Origin: Deltaproteobacteria bacterium
Lineage (GTDB): Bacteria > SAR324 > NAC60-12
NCBI GenBank assembly: GCA_002683655.1
Contig: NYTS01000060.1
Coordinates: 1 to 51,525, forward strand
Length of the DNA stretch: 51,525 bases
Direction of reading: 5' to 3'
Below the pieces are notes generated by a model, which had not been told where the DNA came from, did not search any database, and saw nothing but the letters and a program-made list of their open reading frames with translations. Both the position numbers and the translations under genes were made by a program. Positions 20,041 through 29,367 of this stretch are shown here, in pieces (the stretch's first letter is position 1; each line of letters starts with the position of its first letter).

Positions 20041-22321
20041 TCTTAGGAATTTTAAATGATTTTAGGCGTTGTGCATTGCTGACCACAGAGATTGAACTGA
20101 GAGCCATTGCAAGTGCTGCCCACTCTGGATTGAGGTTGATTCCCCAAGCACTGAAAGCCCCTGCCGCGAGGGGAATACTAAAAATGTTATAGCCAAAAGC
20201 CCAAAATAAATTTTGTTTTATGTTCTTAATCGTTTCTCGGCTTAACAGAAGTAGCCCAGCTAGATGCCGTAAATCATTTTTCATTAGTACAGCATCCGAG
20301 GTTTCCAAGGCCAGACCCGTTCCACTCCGAAGAGTAACCCCGACATCGGCATTCGTTAATGAAAGCGCATCATTCATGCCGTCACCCACAAATAGTACCA
20401 ATTGTTTCTGATCTTGCCATTGCTGAATTTTAGTAGCTTTTTCCAGTGGTGATAACCCAGCCTCCCAATTCGTGACTCCTAGTTTAAGTGCAGTTGAATG
20501 AACTGCTTTGGAGCGGTCACCTGAAAGAATAGCTATCTCTCTACCCTGTCTTTTAGCGAATTTTACAAAAGATTTGCTCTCAGTTCGTAATTCATCCTGG
20601 CACTCCAATAATCCAATCCAGCATCCATCCCGAACAACATGCACCAGAGTAGATGCCTGATCAGGTATCTTTATATTTTCAGGCACATTGAGTCCTGACT
20701 CCTTAAGCCACTTTTCACTACCGAGTTGAATGAGTTGGTTTTGAACTTTTGCCTGCACACTTAAGCCAGAAATTGCCAGAAATTCCTCAGCTTTTAAAAG
20801 TACTAAGGACCGTTGTTTGGCAGCGTTGATAATGGCTTGAGCAAGAGGATGCTCAGATGAATTTTCAACTGAAGCGGCAAGAGTCAGAACCTCTGATTCT
20901 GTGATATTTGGTGCAGTTTGCATTTTATGAAGTTGGGGCTTCCCATAAGTCAAGGTGCCAGTTTTATCGAGAGCAATAATTTTAGCCTTTGCAGCCCACT
21001 CCAAAGAACTTGCATTACGCATCAGTACCCCGTTGCGCGCTCCTGTAGTAGTCGCCACCAAAATGGCGACTGGGGTAGCCAATCCAAGTGCACATGGGCA
21101 CGCAATCACTAGCACAGCAATGCTATGTTCAAGAATTTGAGGCCAACTTGCCCCAAGAGAATACCATGTTCCACAGGTGAGTAGCGCAATCAAAAGAACA
21201 AATTTGACGAAATGTCCTGAAAATTGATCGACTAGTCGGGCTATGGGAATCTTATCATTTTGGGCGCCTATCACATTTTGAATGATTTGCTGTAGCGCTG
21301 TATCAGGACCTACTTTTTGGACCTCAACAAGGAGCGTTCCCTGTTGATTAATTGTACCTGCTTGTATGAAGTCACCAATTGATTTCTCGATGGGAAAACT
21401 TTCGCCAGTCATCATCGATTCATCTAGACTGCTGTACCCATCTTTGACTAAACCGTCAGCCGGGACTCGATCTCCTGGTCGCAAGCGGATTAGATCGCCC
21501 TTGACCAATATTTCGCTCTGAACTTCACGCTCAATTTCACCTTGAACTAACCAAGCTTTTGATGGCTGGAGTAACCATAATTCTCTGATTGCAATTGTAG
21601 CTTTGTTGCGGCTTTTTCCCTCCAGATACCTGCCAATCAGAATCATGGTTATAATCACTCCAGCAGTCTCTAAGTAGAGCGGTGCATCGCTGAGTGAAGT
21701 TCCTTGCAGAATTGATGTGAAGCTGACAAAGCTCCAGAGTAGTGCTGACCCTGTCCCAAGGGCAACCAAAGTGTCCATGTCAGGATTTCCTCCCAATAGA
21801 GAACGAAAACCATTCCTGTAGAAATCCCAACCAGCCCAAAGTATCGGAAGGATCAGCATCCACTGAGCAAGTACATAGGCCGTTGGGGATTCTGATGGAT
21901 CCAGAAAGGCGGGCAATTGCAGGTTTACCATCGGGCCCATGGCCAATACGAGTAAAGGCAGTGTTCCAACTAGCGCCCACTTCCAGTTGCAACTTTCTTG
22001 TGAAGAATCTGGGAATGAAAGTGAGCTAAAATTACTAGACTGAAGCCTTTGTGGGGAATAACCTTTTTGAGAAAGTAAATTCTGAATTTCGTTATTTGAT
22101 AATCGATCAGAATCGTACTCAACTCTGCAGTTTGATAAGGCTAGATTGACTTCTGCATTCTCAACTCCACTCAATTCTTTCAATGCGTTCTCGATCGATC
22201 GCACACAGCCTGCACAGCGTACATTCTGAAGTTGATACTGAGCAAAAGCTTTAGAATCTTTTGCAGCGAACTCTTTGGTTTCCTGAATATCTTGTTTGGA
22301 TTCAAGAATGATTGATGACAT
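20033..22321 (-). CDS. copA: Copper-translocating P1B-type ATPase
   Basis: N-terminal HMA-like VRCAGCVRSIENAL; TGESFPIEK; IACPCALGLATPVAI; DKTGTLTYGKP; VGDGMNDALSLTNADVG. Confidence 0.95.
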   Translation of the reverse strand: MSSIILESKQDIQETKEFAAKDSKAFAQYQLQNVRCAGCVRSIENALKELSGVENAEVNLALSNCRVEYDSDRLSNNEIQNLLSQKGYSPQRLQSSNFSSLSFPDSSQESCNWKWALVGTLPLLVLAMGPMVNLQLPAFLDPSESPTAYVLAQWMLILPILWAGWDFYRNGFRSLLGGNPDMDTLVALGTGSALLWSFVSFTSILQGTSLSDAPLYLETAGVIITMILIGRYLEGKSRNKATIAIRELWLLQPSKAWLVQGEIEREVQSEILVKGDLIRLRPGDRVPADGLVKDGYSSLDESMMTGESFPIEKSIGDFIQAGTINQQGTLLVEVQKVGPDTALQQIIQNVIGAQNDKIPIARLVDQFSGHFVKFVLLIALLTCGTWYSLGASWPQILEHSIAVLVIACPCALGLATPVAILVATTTGARNGVLMRNASSLEWAAKAKIIALDKTGTLTYGKPQLHKMQTAPNITESEVLTLAASVENSSEHPLAQAIINAAKQRSLVLLKAEEFLAISGLSVQAKVQNQLIQLGSEKWLKESGLNVPENIKIPDQASTLVHVVRDGCWIGLLECQDELRTESKSFVKFAKRQGREIAILSGDRSKAVHSTALKLGVTNWEAGLSPLEKATKIQQWQDQKQLVLFVGDGMNDALSLTNADVGVTLRSGTGLALETSDAVLMKNDLRHLAGLLLLSRETIKNIKQNLFWAFGYNIFSIPLAAGAFSAWGINLNPEWAALAMALSSISVVSNAQRLKSFKIPKID

Positions 22322-22360
22322 TTTTCTCTAAGGAAAGTTAGGTGTTGAAGATCAATTATT

Positions 22361-22379
22361 TATACCCCCTATGGGTATA
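22361..22379. promoter_or_regulatory. CsoR operator TATACCC-CCTAT-GGGTATA upstream of copA-csoR
   Basis: Perfect 7-bp inverted repeat 40 bp upstream of the copA start; matches the known CsoR box style (ATACCC...GGGTAT). Confidence 0.85.
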
Positions 22380-22533
22380 TTCGTCAATATTCTTAAATAG
22401 ATCTGGCCTCAACTTATAATTTTGAAACGATTCAGCTTCTCTGAATTTTAGTTTCTCGTTGATTGTTTTTGAAATCATTTAATAATTCTGAAGTCTTCTT
22501 AAATTATTTAGAATCTGAAATCGGAGCGATGGA

Positions 22534-23625
22534 ATGCAGGAAGGTGTGTTGGTTTTGAAATCTGGTGAAGTATTTGAAGGCTGGCTTCATAGCACAGGAG
22601 GGTCCTCACAAGGAGAGGTGATTTTCAATACATCAATGACGGGCTATCAAGAAATTCTAACAGATCCATCCTATTCTGGTCAGATAGTCACGATGACATA
22701 CCCCCATATTGGAAATTATGGGATCAATCCTGACGACATGGAGTCAACAAAGGTACATGCCCAAGGTTTGATCGTGAAAGAACTCAGCCTCATTCCAAGT
22801 AATTGGCGGAGTTCAAAGCCGCTTGGAGCATGGTTGATGGAGCATGGTGTGACCATTTTGGAAGGAATTGATACGAGAGCGCTTGTTAAGAGAATTAGAA
22901 CAGGCGAGTGCAACGGATTGATCGCAGGAAAGCCTGAAAATCCCGAAGCTCTTGAGAAATTACGAAAGAAAGCTGCGAATCTTCAATCGATGGAAGGTCA
23001 AAATTGGGCAGATCAGGTTTCTACAAAAAAAGCTTATGATTGGGAGATTTTGAATGATGTTAAATTTCAAATAGTCGCCTACGATTTTGGAATTAAACAC
23101 AATATTTTGCGTCTGATGGCCAACCTAGGAATGCAAGTGAGAGTGGTTCCATCATCTACTCCTGCTGCGCTAGCTTTAGAGCAACGCCCTGATGGAGTCT
23201 TTTTATCAAATGGGCCAGGAGATCCAGCTGTTGTGAAGGGCGCAATTGAGAATGTGAAAGCGCTACTTGGAAAAGTTCCAATTTTTGGAATTTGTCTCGG
23301 GCATCAGATTCTTTCACTGGCTTTGGGATGTCGAACCTACAAATTGGAATGTGGTCACCACGGCGCAAACCACCCTATTATGGATTACCAAACCAATAAG
23401 ATTGAGATTGCTAGTCACAATCATGGGTTTGCAGTAGATGAGTCGAAGCTGCCAAAAGGTGTACAGGTCACTCATCGGAATCTGAGTGACGAAACAATTG
23501 CAGGGATTGAATCGACCAATTTTTCTGCTTATTCGGTCCAGTACCATCCTGAAGCTGCTCCAGGTCCCCATGATTCGCAGTATCTCTTCCAAAGATTTGT
23601 GGAGATGATGCAAAGCAATAATTAG
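22534..23625 (+). CDS. carA: Carbamoyl-phosphate synthase small subunit
   Basis: GEVIFNTSMTGYQEILTDPSYSGQIVTMTYPHIGNYG, FLSNGPGDPA, IFGICLGHQILSLALG, SVQYHPEAAPGPHDS. Confidence 0.97.
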   Translation: MQEGVLVLKSGEVFEGWLHSTGGSSQGEVIFNTSMTGYQEILTDPSYSGQIVTMTYPHIGNYGINPDDMESTKVHAQGLIVKELSLIPSNWRSSKPLGAWLMEHGVTILEGIDTRALVKRIRTGECNGLIAGKPENPEALEKLRKKAANLQSMEGQNWADQVSTKKAYDWEILNDVKFQIVAYDFGIKHNILRLMANLGMQVRVVPSSTPAALALEQRPDGVFLSNGPGDPAVVKGAIENVKALLGKVPIFGICLGHQILSLALGCRTYKLECGHHGANHPIMDYQTNKIEIASHNHGFAVDESKLPKGVQVTHRNLSDETIAGIESTNFSAYSVQYHPEAAPGPHDSQYLFQRFVEMMQSNN

Positions 23626-23646
23626 CTGTTAACTTAGAGTTTGTCC

Positions 23647-24633
23647 TCAGAACCAATCCTTTTGCTTCAGGAACCAACCAATCCCTATACCAATTACTAG
23701 CATAAACAAGAGAACCATTGGGTAGCCGAATTCCCATCCTAGCTCTGGCATGTGCTGAAAATTCATTCCGTATATCCCAGCAATGAGAGTCAGCGGCATG
23801 AAGATTGTTGAAATCACAGCCAAGACCTTCATCTTGTCATTCGTTTTCTGACTCATCAGCGACAAATACAGATCGATCATTCCTGAAAGAATTTCTCGGT
23901 CAGCTTTCACAAATTCGAGCACTTGCTGGGAATGATCTTGAACATCTCTCAAATACATCAAATTTTCTTCACGAAACCACTCGCTGTAATCATCATATAA
24001 TTCTCCAACAAGACTACGCACAGAGGGCATCACCCTAGCGACGGAGATCATTTGTCTACGAAGTCTGTAAACCTCCTGCAAAAGTTGGGGGTCAGGTTTC
24101 TCACTGAGAGTATCCTCCATGAGAATGAGGCTAACGCGGATCTCATCAAGAAAATCAAGGTGCTGATCCACCAACAGATCCAAAACAGCACAAAATAAAA
24201 AATCTGGATGCAAATCACGATAGTGAGACCTTTTCCCACGCCGTATCCTTTGTCTGACTGGCTCTAGGAGGTCTTTCTCTGAACTCGCAAAAGTAACCAA
24301 GTCATTTTCTCTCCAAAGAATATTAATCTGTTTGCGTGTTACCTCCATCCTCTCGGGATTCCAACTGAAAGTGGGAACAGTTACCAGTAGGAGCTGTCCT
24401 GGGTCATCTAGTTCAGGTCTTTGATTCTGATGGACAATATCTTCAACTAGAAGTGGGTAGAGTCCAAAGTAATTACCAACATCCTCAATCACTTCCCTGT
24501 CATTCAAGTGCTCATATCCGTACCAGCGAAGCGCAATTGGACGTTCAGTGAAGTTAGAAAGGTCTGAGGAAATAATGAAACTTTCTGAGTAGAAGCCATT
24601 TTTTGCTTCAAGACATCTGAGTTCTGGAATCAA
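23647..24633 (-). CDS. corA: CorA-family magnesium/cobalt transporter
   Basis: C-terminal STIFMPLTLIAGIYGMNFQHMPELGWEFGYP with the GMN signature and two TM segments. Confidence 0.95.
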   Translation of the reverse strand: MIPELRCLEAKNGFYSESFIISSDLSNFTERPIALRWYGYEHLNDREVIEDVGNYFGLYPLLVEDIVHQNQRPELDDPGQLLLVTVPTFSWNPERMEVTRKQINILWRENDLVTFASSEKDLLEPVRQRIRRGKRSHYRDLHPDFLFCAVLDLLVDQHLDFLDEIRVSLILMEDTLSEKPDPQLLQEVYRLRRQMISVARVMPSVRSLVGELYDDYSEWFREENLMYLRDVQDHSQQVLEFVKADREILSGMIDLYLSLMSQKTNDKMKVLAVISTIFMPLTLIAGIYGMNFQHMPELGWEFGYPMVLLFMLVIGIGIGWFLKQKDWF

Positions 24634-24980
24634 TAAAAAATGATGAATGTGTTTAACGATTTAATAACCCATTTAAATACTGCAAATAATTATAAATTCA
24701 GGAAGGTGATTGTTCTGAATAGCTTTTAAAATATCTTAGCTTTATTGATGTTGCTGGATTCAGATAGTAGCCGGGTCGAATTTCAGGTCGTTTAGTCAGG
24801 AATAAATAGTGTTTTGATAATCAACAAAGTGTTCGAGTTTAAGTTCATAAAATTATTCATTAAAAAAGAATATTTGATATCTAATTAGACTACAAAAATA
24901 AATTCAAATTAGAAATAAAAATTTGATTTTTCGGTTCATTTTGAAAACTCAAAATCATTCAGGTAGTGGCTTGTACCTTG

Positions 24981-25007
24981 CTTGAATGTGCTAACAAATC
25001 TCATTCC
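24981..25007 (+). promoter_or_regulatory. Possible heat-shock sigma-32-type promoter for clpB
   Basis: CTTGAA (24981-24986), 13-bp spacer, CTCATTCC (25000-25007), ~25 bp upstream of the clpB start; resembles CTTGAAA-N11-16-CCCCATNT. Confidence 0.45.
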
Positions 25008-25031
25008 CTAATTTAAAGCGTTCATAAGACA

Positions 25032-27620
25032 ATGAGCATTTCTCTAAGTCATTTTACTCTGAAAGCTGAAGAAACATTATTGAAAGCACAGCAAATGGCG
25101 TCGGAGGGCCGTCAAGCCAAGGTAGAGCCAGAGCACCTGCTTTTAAGTCTTCTGGAGCAGAATGATCCCATGACAGAGTTTTGCTTGGATAAGCTCCAGT
25201 TAGAAAATGGAATTATTCAGCAAAAGCTCCAACTGCAGATAAGAGACTTCCCAAAAGAACAGGAGTATTCAGCGCAGACATTCATTTCAAGATCTCTGCA
25301 CGGAATCATTTTGAGTGCTGAGAAAGAAGCAACTTTGCTGAATGAAACTTACACTAATGTTGATCATCTTTTATTGGGTTTGCTGAACTTTCAGGAGGGT
25401 TTTTTGGGGGAGATTTGGAACAATCTGGGTGCTTCCGCAGATTATTTGAGAAAAGAATTATCTGGCCTCTCCAAAGCAGAACAAGTTATTGTTCAAGGCA
25501 GTAAATTGTCTGAATCAGCAATCGAAGATTATTGTTTGGATTTGGTTGCCATGGCTCGATTGGGTGAATTGGACCCCGTAATTGGAATGGAGGAGGAAAT
25601 TCGGAATCTTATTCAAGTTTTATCTCGCCGAACAAAGAATAACCCGGTTTTGTTTGGAGAAGCTGGTGTGGGCAAAACCGCTATTGTCGAGTGCCTCGCT
25701 CAGCGAATAGTTCGAGGAGATGTGCCTGCGTGGTTGAAAGATCGTAGATTAGTCTCTCTAGATCTGGCCACAATGATTGCAGGTACTACCTACAGAGGTG
25801 AGTTCGAGAAAAGGATGAAACAACTTATTCGAGAAGTTGAGGAATCCAGAGGGCGAATTCTACTTTTTATTGATGAGTTACACATGTTGGTTGGGGCAGG
25901 TGGTGCCGAAGGAAGTGTCGATGCTGCAAATATGCTAAAGCCCGCACTTGCCAGGGGGCGCTTACGGTGTATTGGGGCAACAACCCTAAAAGAATACAAG
26001 AAGTATATTGAGAAAGATGCGCCCCTCGCCAGAAGGTTTCAGCCTATCCTTGTACGTGAACCAAGTATTGATGAAACAATCACAATTTTGAGAGGTTTGA
26101 GGCAAAGCTATCAATCTCATCATGGCGTCGTTATCCAGGATGATGCTCTGATATCTGCCGCGCAACTTTCAGAGCGATACTTGCGTGAGCGATTCTTACC
26201 TGATAAGGCGATTGACCTTGTGGATGAAGCAGCTGCTAGTCTTCGATTGCAAATGGACTCCATGCCCATTGCCTTGGATAATCTGGAAAGGAGACTAAGC
26301 CAGATTCTCAACCAGATAAATACCCTTCGTCGTGAGAAAGACGAGAAATCGATTCAGCAAAGAAACTCACTAGTCCTCCAAGCTGAGCAGCTGCAGACTC
26401 AACAGCAGATGTTGCAGAGAAAATGGAAGGATGAACGGTTACTTGTAGAGAGGATCCGCCAACTGCGTCAGGCGATCACAGAAACTCGTCAAGCAGAATG
26501 GGAAGCTCAACGTGATGGAGATTTAGATTTAGCAGCCAAACTTCATTACGAAACTTTAGATCAACTGGAAGCACAACTTCAAGAGGCCGATTCTAATCTC
26601 AATCGGCGCGAAGAGCGTTTAGTAAAAGAGGAGGTTGACGCAGAAGATATTGCACAGGTGGTTTCCAGAAGAACAGGAATTCCGATTCACCGAATGCTTG
26701 CGGATGAGAAGGAAAAACTAGTGAGGTTGGAGGAATTTCTTGTACAAAGAATCATGGGGCAAAGTGAGGCGTTGTCACGAGTGGCGAGTGCTATTCGACG
26801 TAGCCGAGCCGGTGTTCAAGATCCCCAAAGACCCATTGGCTCATTCATTTTCATGGGAAGCTCTGGTGTCGGCAAAACTGAATTAGGATTAGCCCTCGCT
26901 AACTTTTTATTCGATGATGATAAGTCTCTGATTCGGTTTGATATGTCTGAGTACATGGAAAAGCAGTCAGTGAATAGGTTACTGGGTGCAGATCCTGGAT
27001 ATGTCGGATTTGAGGAAGGAGGGCTTTTAACAGAAAAGGTTCGCCAATCTCCCTACTCAGTTCTACTCTTTGATGAAATTGAAAAAGCGCACATCGATAT
27101 CTTTAATTTGTTCCTCCAGATTTTGGATGATGGTCAATTGACTGACAGCCAGGGTAGACGTGCTGATTTTCGTAATACGCTGATCATTATGACCACCAAC
27201 ATCGGGCACGATTTGATGCGAGAGGATCGTAAAAAGAAAGATGTCAACGATCTTCAGAAAGAAGCTCGGCAGCTTTTATTGAATCATTTTAGACCAGAAT
27301 TTCTAAATAGAATTGACGAGATCATTACATTTAAAAACCTCTCGCTGTCGCATATTCGCCATATCTGTCGGCTGCAACTTGAGCAGTTACAAACTCGACT
27401 AACTTCTCAAGGAATACAGTTAGATATGACTGAAGCAGCTGAAGTCTATCTCGCACAGCGAGGCTACGACCCTGTTTTTGGCGCAAGGCCAATGAAAAGG
27501 ACCCTCCAAAGAGATGTTCAAGACCCTATCGCAATCCGACTTCTCGACGGAGAACTCCAGTCAGGGATGACAATCCAGTTAGATGCCTCCCAAAATAAAC
27601 TGCATTTCAAAATCAGCTGA
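25032..27620 (+). CDS. clpB: ATP-dependent chaperone ClpB (Hsp100)
   Basis: Two Walker A motifs (GEAGVGKTAIVE, GSSGVGKTELG), coiled-coil middle domain, FLNRIDEIITF, GYDPVFGARPMKRTLQ. Confidence 0.96.
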   Translation: MSISLSHFTLKAEETLLKAQQMASEGRQAKVEPEHLLLSLLEQNDPMTEFCLDKLQLENGIIQQKLQLQIRDFPKEQEYSAQTFISRSLHGIILSAEKEATLLNETYTNVDHLLLGLLNFQEGFLGEIWNNLGASADYLRKELSGLSKAEQVIVQGSKLSESAIEDYCLDLVAMARLGELDPVIGMEEEIRNLIQVLSRRTKNNPVLFGEAGVGKTAIVECLAQRIVRGDVPAWLKDRRLVSLDLATMIAGTTYRGEFEKRMKQLIREVEESRGRILLFIDELHMLVGAGGAEGSVDAANMLKPALARGRLRCIGATTLKEYKKYIEKDAPLARRFQPILVREPSIDETITILRGLRQSYQSHHGVVIQDDALISAAQLSERYLRERFLPDKAIDLVDEAAASLRLQMDSMPIALDNLERRLSQILNQINTLRREKDEKSIQQRNSLVLQAEQLQTQQQMLQRKWKDERLLVERIRQLRQAITETRQAEWEAQRDGDLDLAAKLHYETLDQLEAQLQEADSNLNRREERLVKEEVDAEDIAQVVSRRTGIPIHRMLADEKEKLVRLEEFLVQRIMGQSEALSRVASAIRRSRAGVQDPQRPIGSFIFMGSSGVGKTELGLALANFLFDDDKSLIRFDMSEYMEKQSVNRLLGADPGYVGFEEGGLLTEKVRQSPYSVLLFDEIEKAHIDIFNLFLQILDDGQLTDSQGRRADFRNTLIIMTTNIGHDLMREDRKKKDVNDLQKEARQLLLNHFRPEFLNRIDEIITFKNLSLSHIRHICRLQLEQLQTRLTSQGIQLDMTEAAEVYLAQRGYDPVFGARPMKRTLQRDVQDPIAIRLLDGELQSGMTIQLDASQNKLHFKIS

Positions 27621-27630
27621 AAGCTGATTT
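27610..27630 (+). terminator. Hairpin AAATCAGCT-GAA-AGCTGATTT overlapping the clpB stop codon
   Basis: Perfect 9-bp arms, 3-nt loop; the TGA stop (27618-27620) is inside the hairpin. No long U-tract, so a terminator is only likely. Confidence 0.5.
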
Positions 27631-27760
27631 ACCAAAGATCAACCCTTCCATTAGTCTTTGCTGCCATTAATTTTATCTGTGATTTCAAGTTGCTTGAGCT
27701 TTCCACTCAGGCTGTAAATACTGTTCGAGAATAATCCCAAACCTTTAATAAGTTGCTAAG

Positions 27761-28327
27761 ATGCGGTTCTTTTTTTTGACTTTCTTTTGTACATGGTCGT
27801 TTGTCTCAACAGCTGTCAGTTTAGGTGTTTACGAAACAATTGGGGGAGATTTTGAGTTAAACAGTACCCTAGGTAAGAAAATTGGGCCTCAGAGCTTTAG
27901 AGGAAAGGTACTACTGGTTTTTTTTGGATATACATCTTGCCCGGATATATGCCCAATTACTCTAACAACCATCAAAGATGCTCTGGAAAACCTAGAACCG
28001 AACGAAGTAGAGCATGTACAACCTCTTTTCATCTCAGTTGATCCAGAGAGAGATACGTTGGAAGGAATGAAACCATTTTTGACATATTTTCATTCATCAC
28101 TTGTTGGTGTGACTGGCAGTAAAGAGGAATTGAAAGCAGTCACAAAGAAGTTTGGATCTGCCTACATAAAGGATACTCGTTCCGATTCAGCGGCTGACTA
28201 TCTAATTGCACATTCTGGCTATATTTATCTCATGGACCAGCAGGGGAGAACACGAGCACTCTATAGGACTTCCAACAAAGCTGAAGAAATGGTGGAAGGA
28301 ATCCGCAAGTTACTGCGCGAAGAATGA
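27761..28327 (+). CDS. SCO1/SenC/PrrC family copper-chaperone thioredoxin-like protein
   Basis: LLVFFGYTSCPDICPITLTTIKDAL, FISVDPERDTLEGMKPFLTYF, DYLIAHSGYIYLMDQQG: CxxxC plus downstream His. Confidence 0.93.
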   Translation: MRFFFLTFFCTWSFVSTAVSLGVYETIGGDFELNSTLGKKIGPQSFRGKVLLVFFGYTSCPDICPITLTTIKDALENLEPNEVEHVQPLFISVDPERDTLEGMKPFLTYFHSSLVGVTGSKEELKAVTKKFGSAYIKDTRSDSAADYLIAHSGYIYLMDQQGRTRALYRTSNKAEEMVEGIRKLLREE

Positions 28328-29367
28328 AATTTTTTAAATTTTCACCTAGAACGAAGATGCAAATTCTTATTTTGGGTATTCTGGCTCTATGGGGTGGGTA
28401 TACTGCAATCCCAAATAATGAAGAAAGTATAAAAAATCAGTTTGTCTTGGCTGCTGGAGATAACGAAGAAGTTTGTTTGACGGTCTATCAAGACCAAGGA
28501 TTGAATTTAACTTTTACAGCCTCTGAGCCAATTTATTATGACATCCATACCCACCATGAAGACGAGGTGAGTTACCATAGATATGAAAATTTAACGGTAC
28601 ACTCCAAAAGTGAACTCAACCCGAATAAAAAAGACTACTTCTGTGCCCAATGGAAAAATCAAGGACAAGTTGAAGTAGAGGTGGTTTACCAATTAGAAGT
28701 TAAACCAGCGAGCCCAGATGGGAAATATCTTCGGAGAAATGTTGTTTTTAGGGTCGATCAAAATTCTCTCAAAACGATTCAAGTTTTTGAGGAAAATTCT
28801 CAAAATTTGCTTAGCAGTTTTAATTTTCGATCAGAGGTACAGAACTTTGCTCTAAGTGCCGCTGAAGATCAATTGGCAGTCCTTCTGGCTGGAGAGGTTC
28901 AATTTATCAACGTTCAAGATGGATCAATGCTCAAGCGCATCTCAGTCAATGATTTTCCAAGTTTCCTAAGCTTGAGCAAAAGCAGCGAAAACTTGCTGCT
29001 TGGAAATGAACATCAACCAAAGATTTATTTAATAAATCTCAACAATTTTGAGCGAACTGAACTTTTAGTTCCCGCACCACCAAAATCTATTCTGAACGAT
29101 ATGAATTCTGAGGATATGCTGGTTCGAACTGAGGATGAAGTTCTGCGTGTAAGTATTTCCCCATTTCAGATTGTAGAAAGACAAGCAAGGATCCCGCTCA
29201 AAATTGGCGAGGAGGTTCAATTGGCAGATCCCTACGCCTGGTGCTTTGTCCACGGAGTGCCTCACCCACTTTTTGCCCCAGTGTCCCACGCTATGAGCGA
29301 AGCCGGTTTACCTGGCTCGTGGTTACAGCCAATCAATCAGGATAACCTCCAGGCATCATCAAAATGA
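28324..29367 (+). CDS. Secreted/membrane-anchored protein of unknown function, coupled to SCO1
   Basis: ATGA overlap with SCO1 and with the downstream ABC ATPase; N-terminal TM anchor; His-rich YYDIHTHHEDEVSYHRYENLTVHSK and C-terminal WCFVHGVPHPLFAPVSHAM. Confidence 0.8.
   Translation: MKFFKFSPRTKMQILILGILALWGGYTAIPNNEESIKNQFVLAAGDNEEVCLTVYQDQGLNLTFTASEPIYYDIHTHHEDEVSYHRYENLTVHSKSELNPNKKDYFCAQWKNQGQVEVEVVYQLEVKPASPDGKYLRRNVVFRVDQNSLKTIQVFEENSQNLLSSFNFRSEVQNFALSAAEDQLAVLLAGEVQFINVQDGSMLKRISVNDFPSFLSLSKSSENLLLGNEHQPKIYLINLNNFERTELLVPAPPKSILNDMNSEDMLVRTEDEVLRVSISPFQIVERQARIPLKIGEEVQLADPYAWCFVHGVPHPLFAPVSHAMSEAGLPGSWLQPINQDNLQASSK

Noticed and set aside
22440-22533. Small nested hairpins (ATTCAG-CTTCT-CTGAAT; AATAATT...AATTATT) upstream of carA
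   Set aside because: Short, AT-rich arms expected by chance in such sequence; not enough to propose an attenuator.
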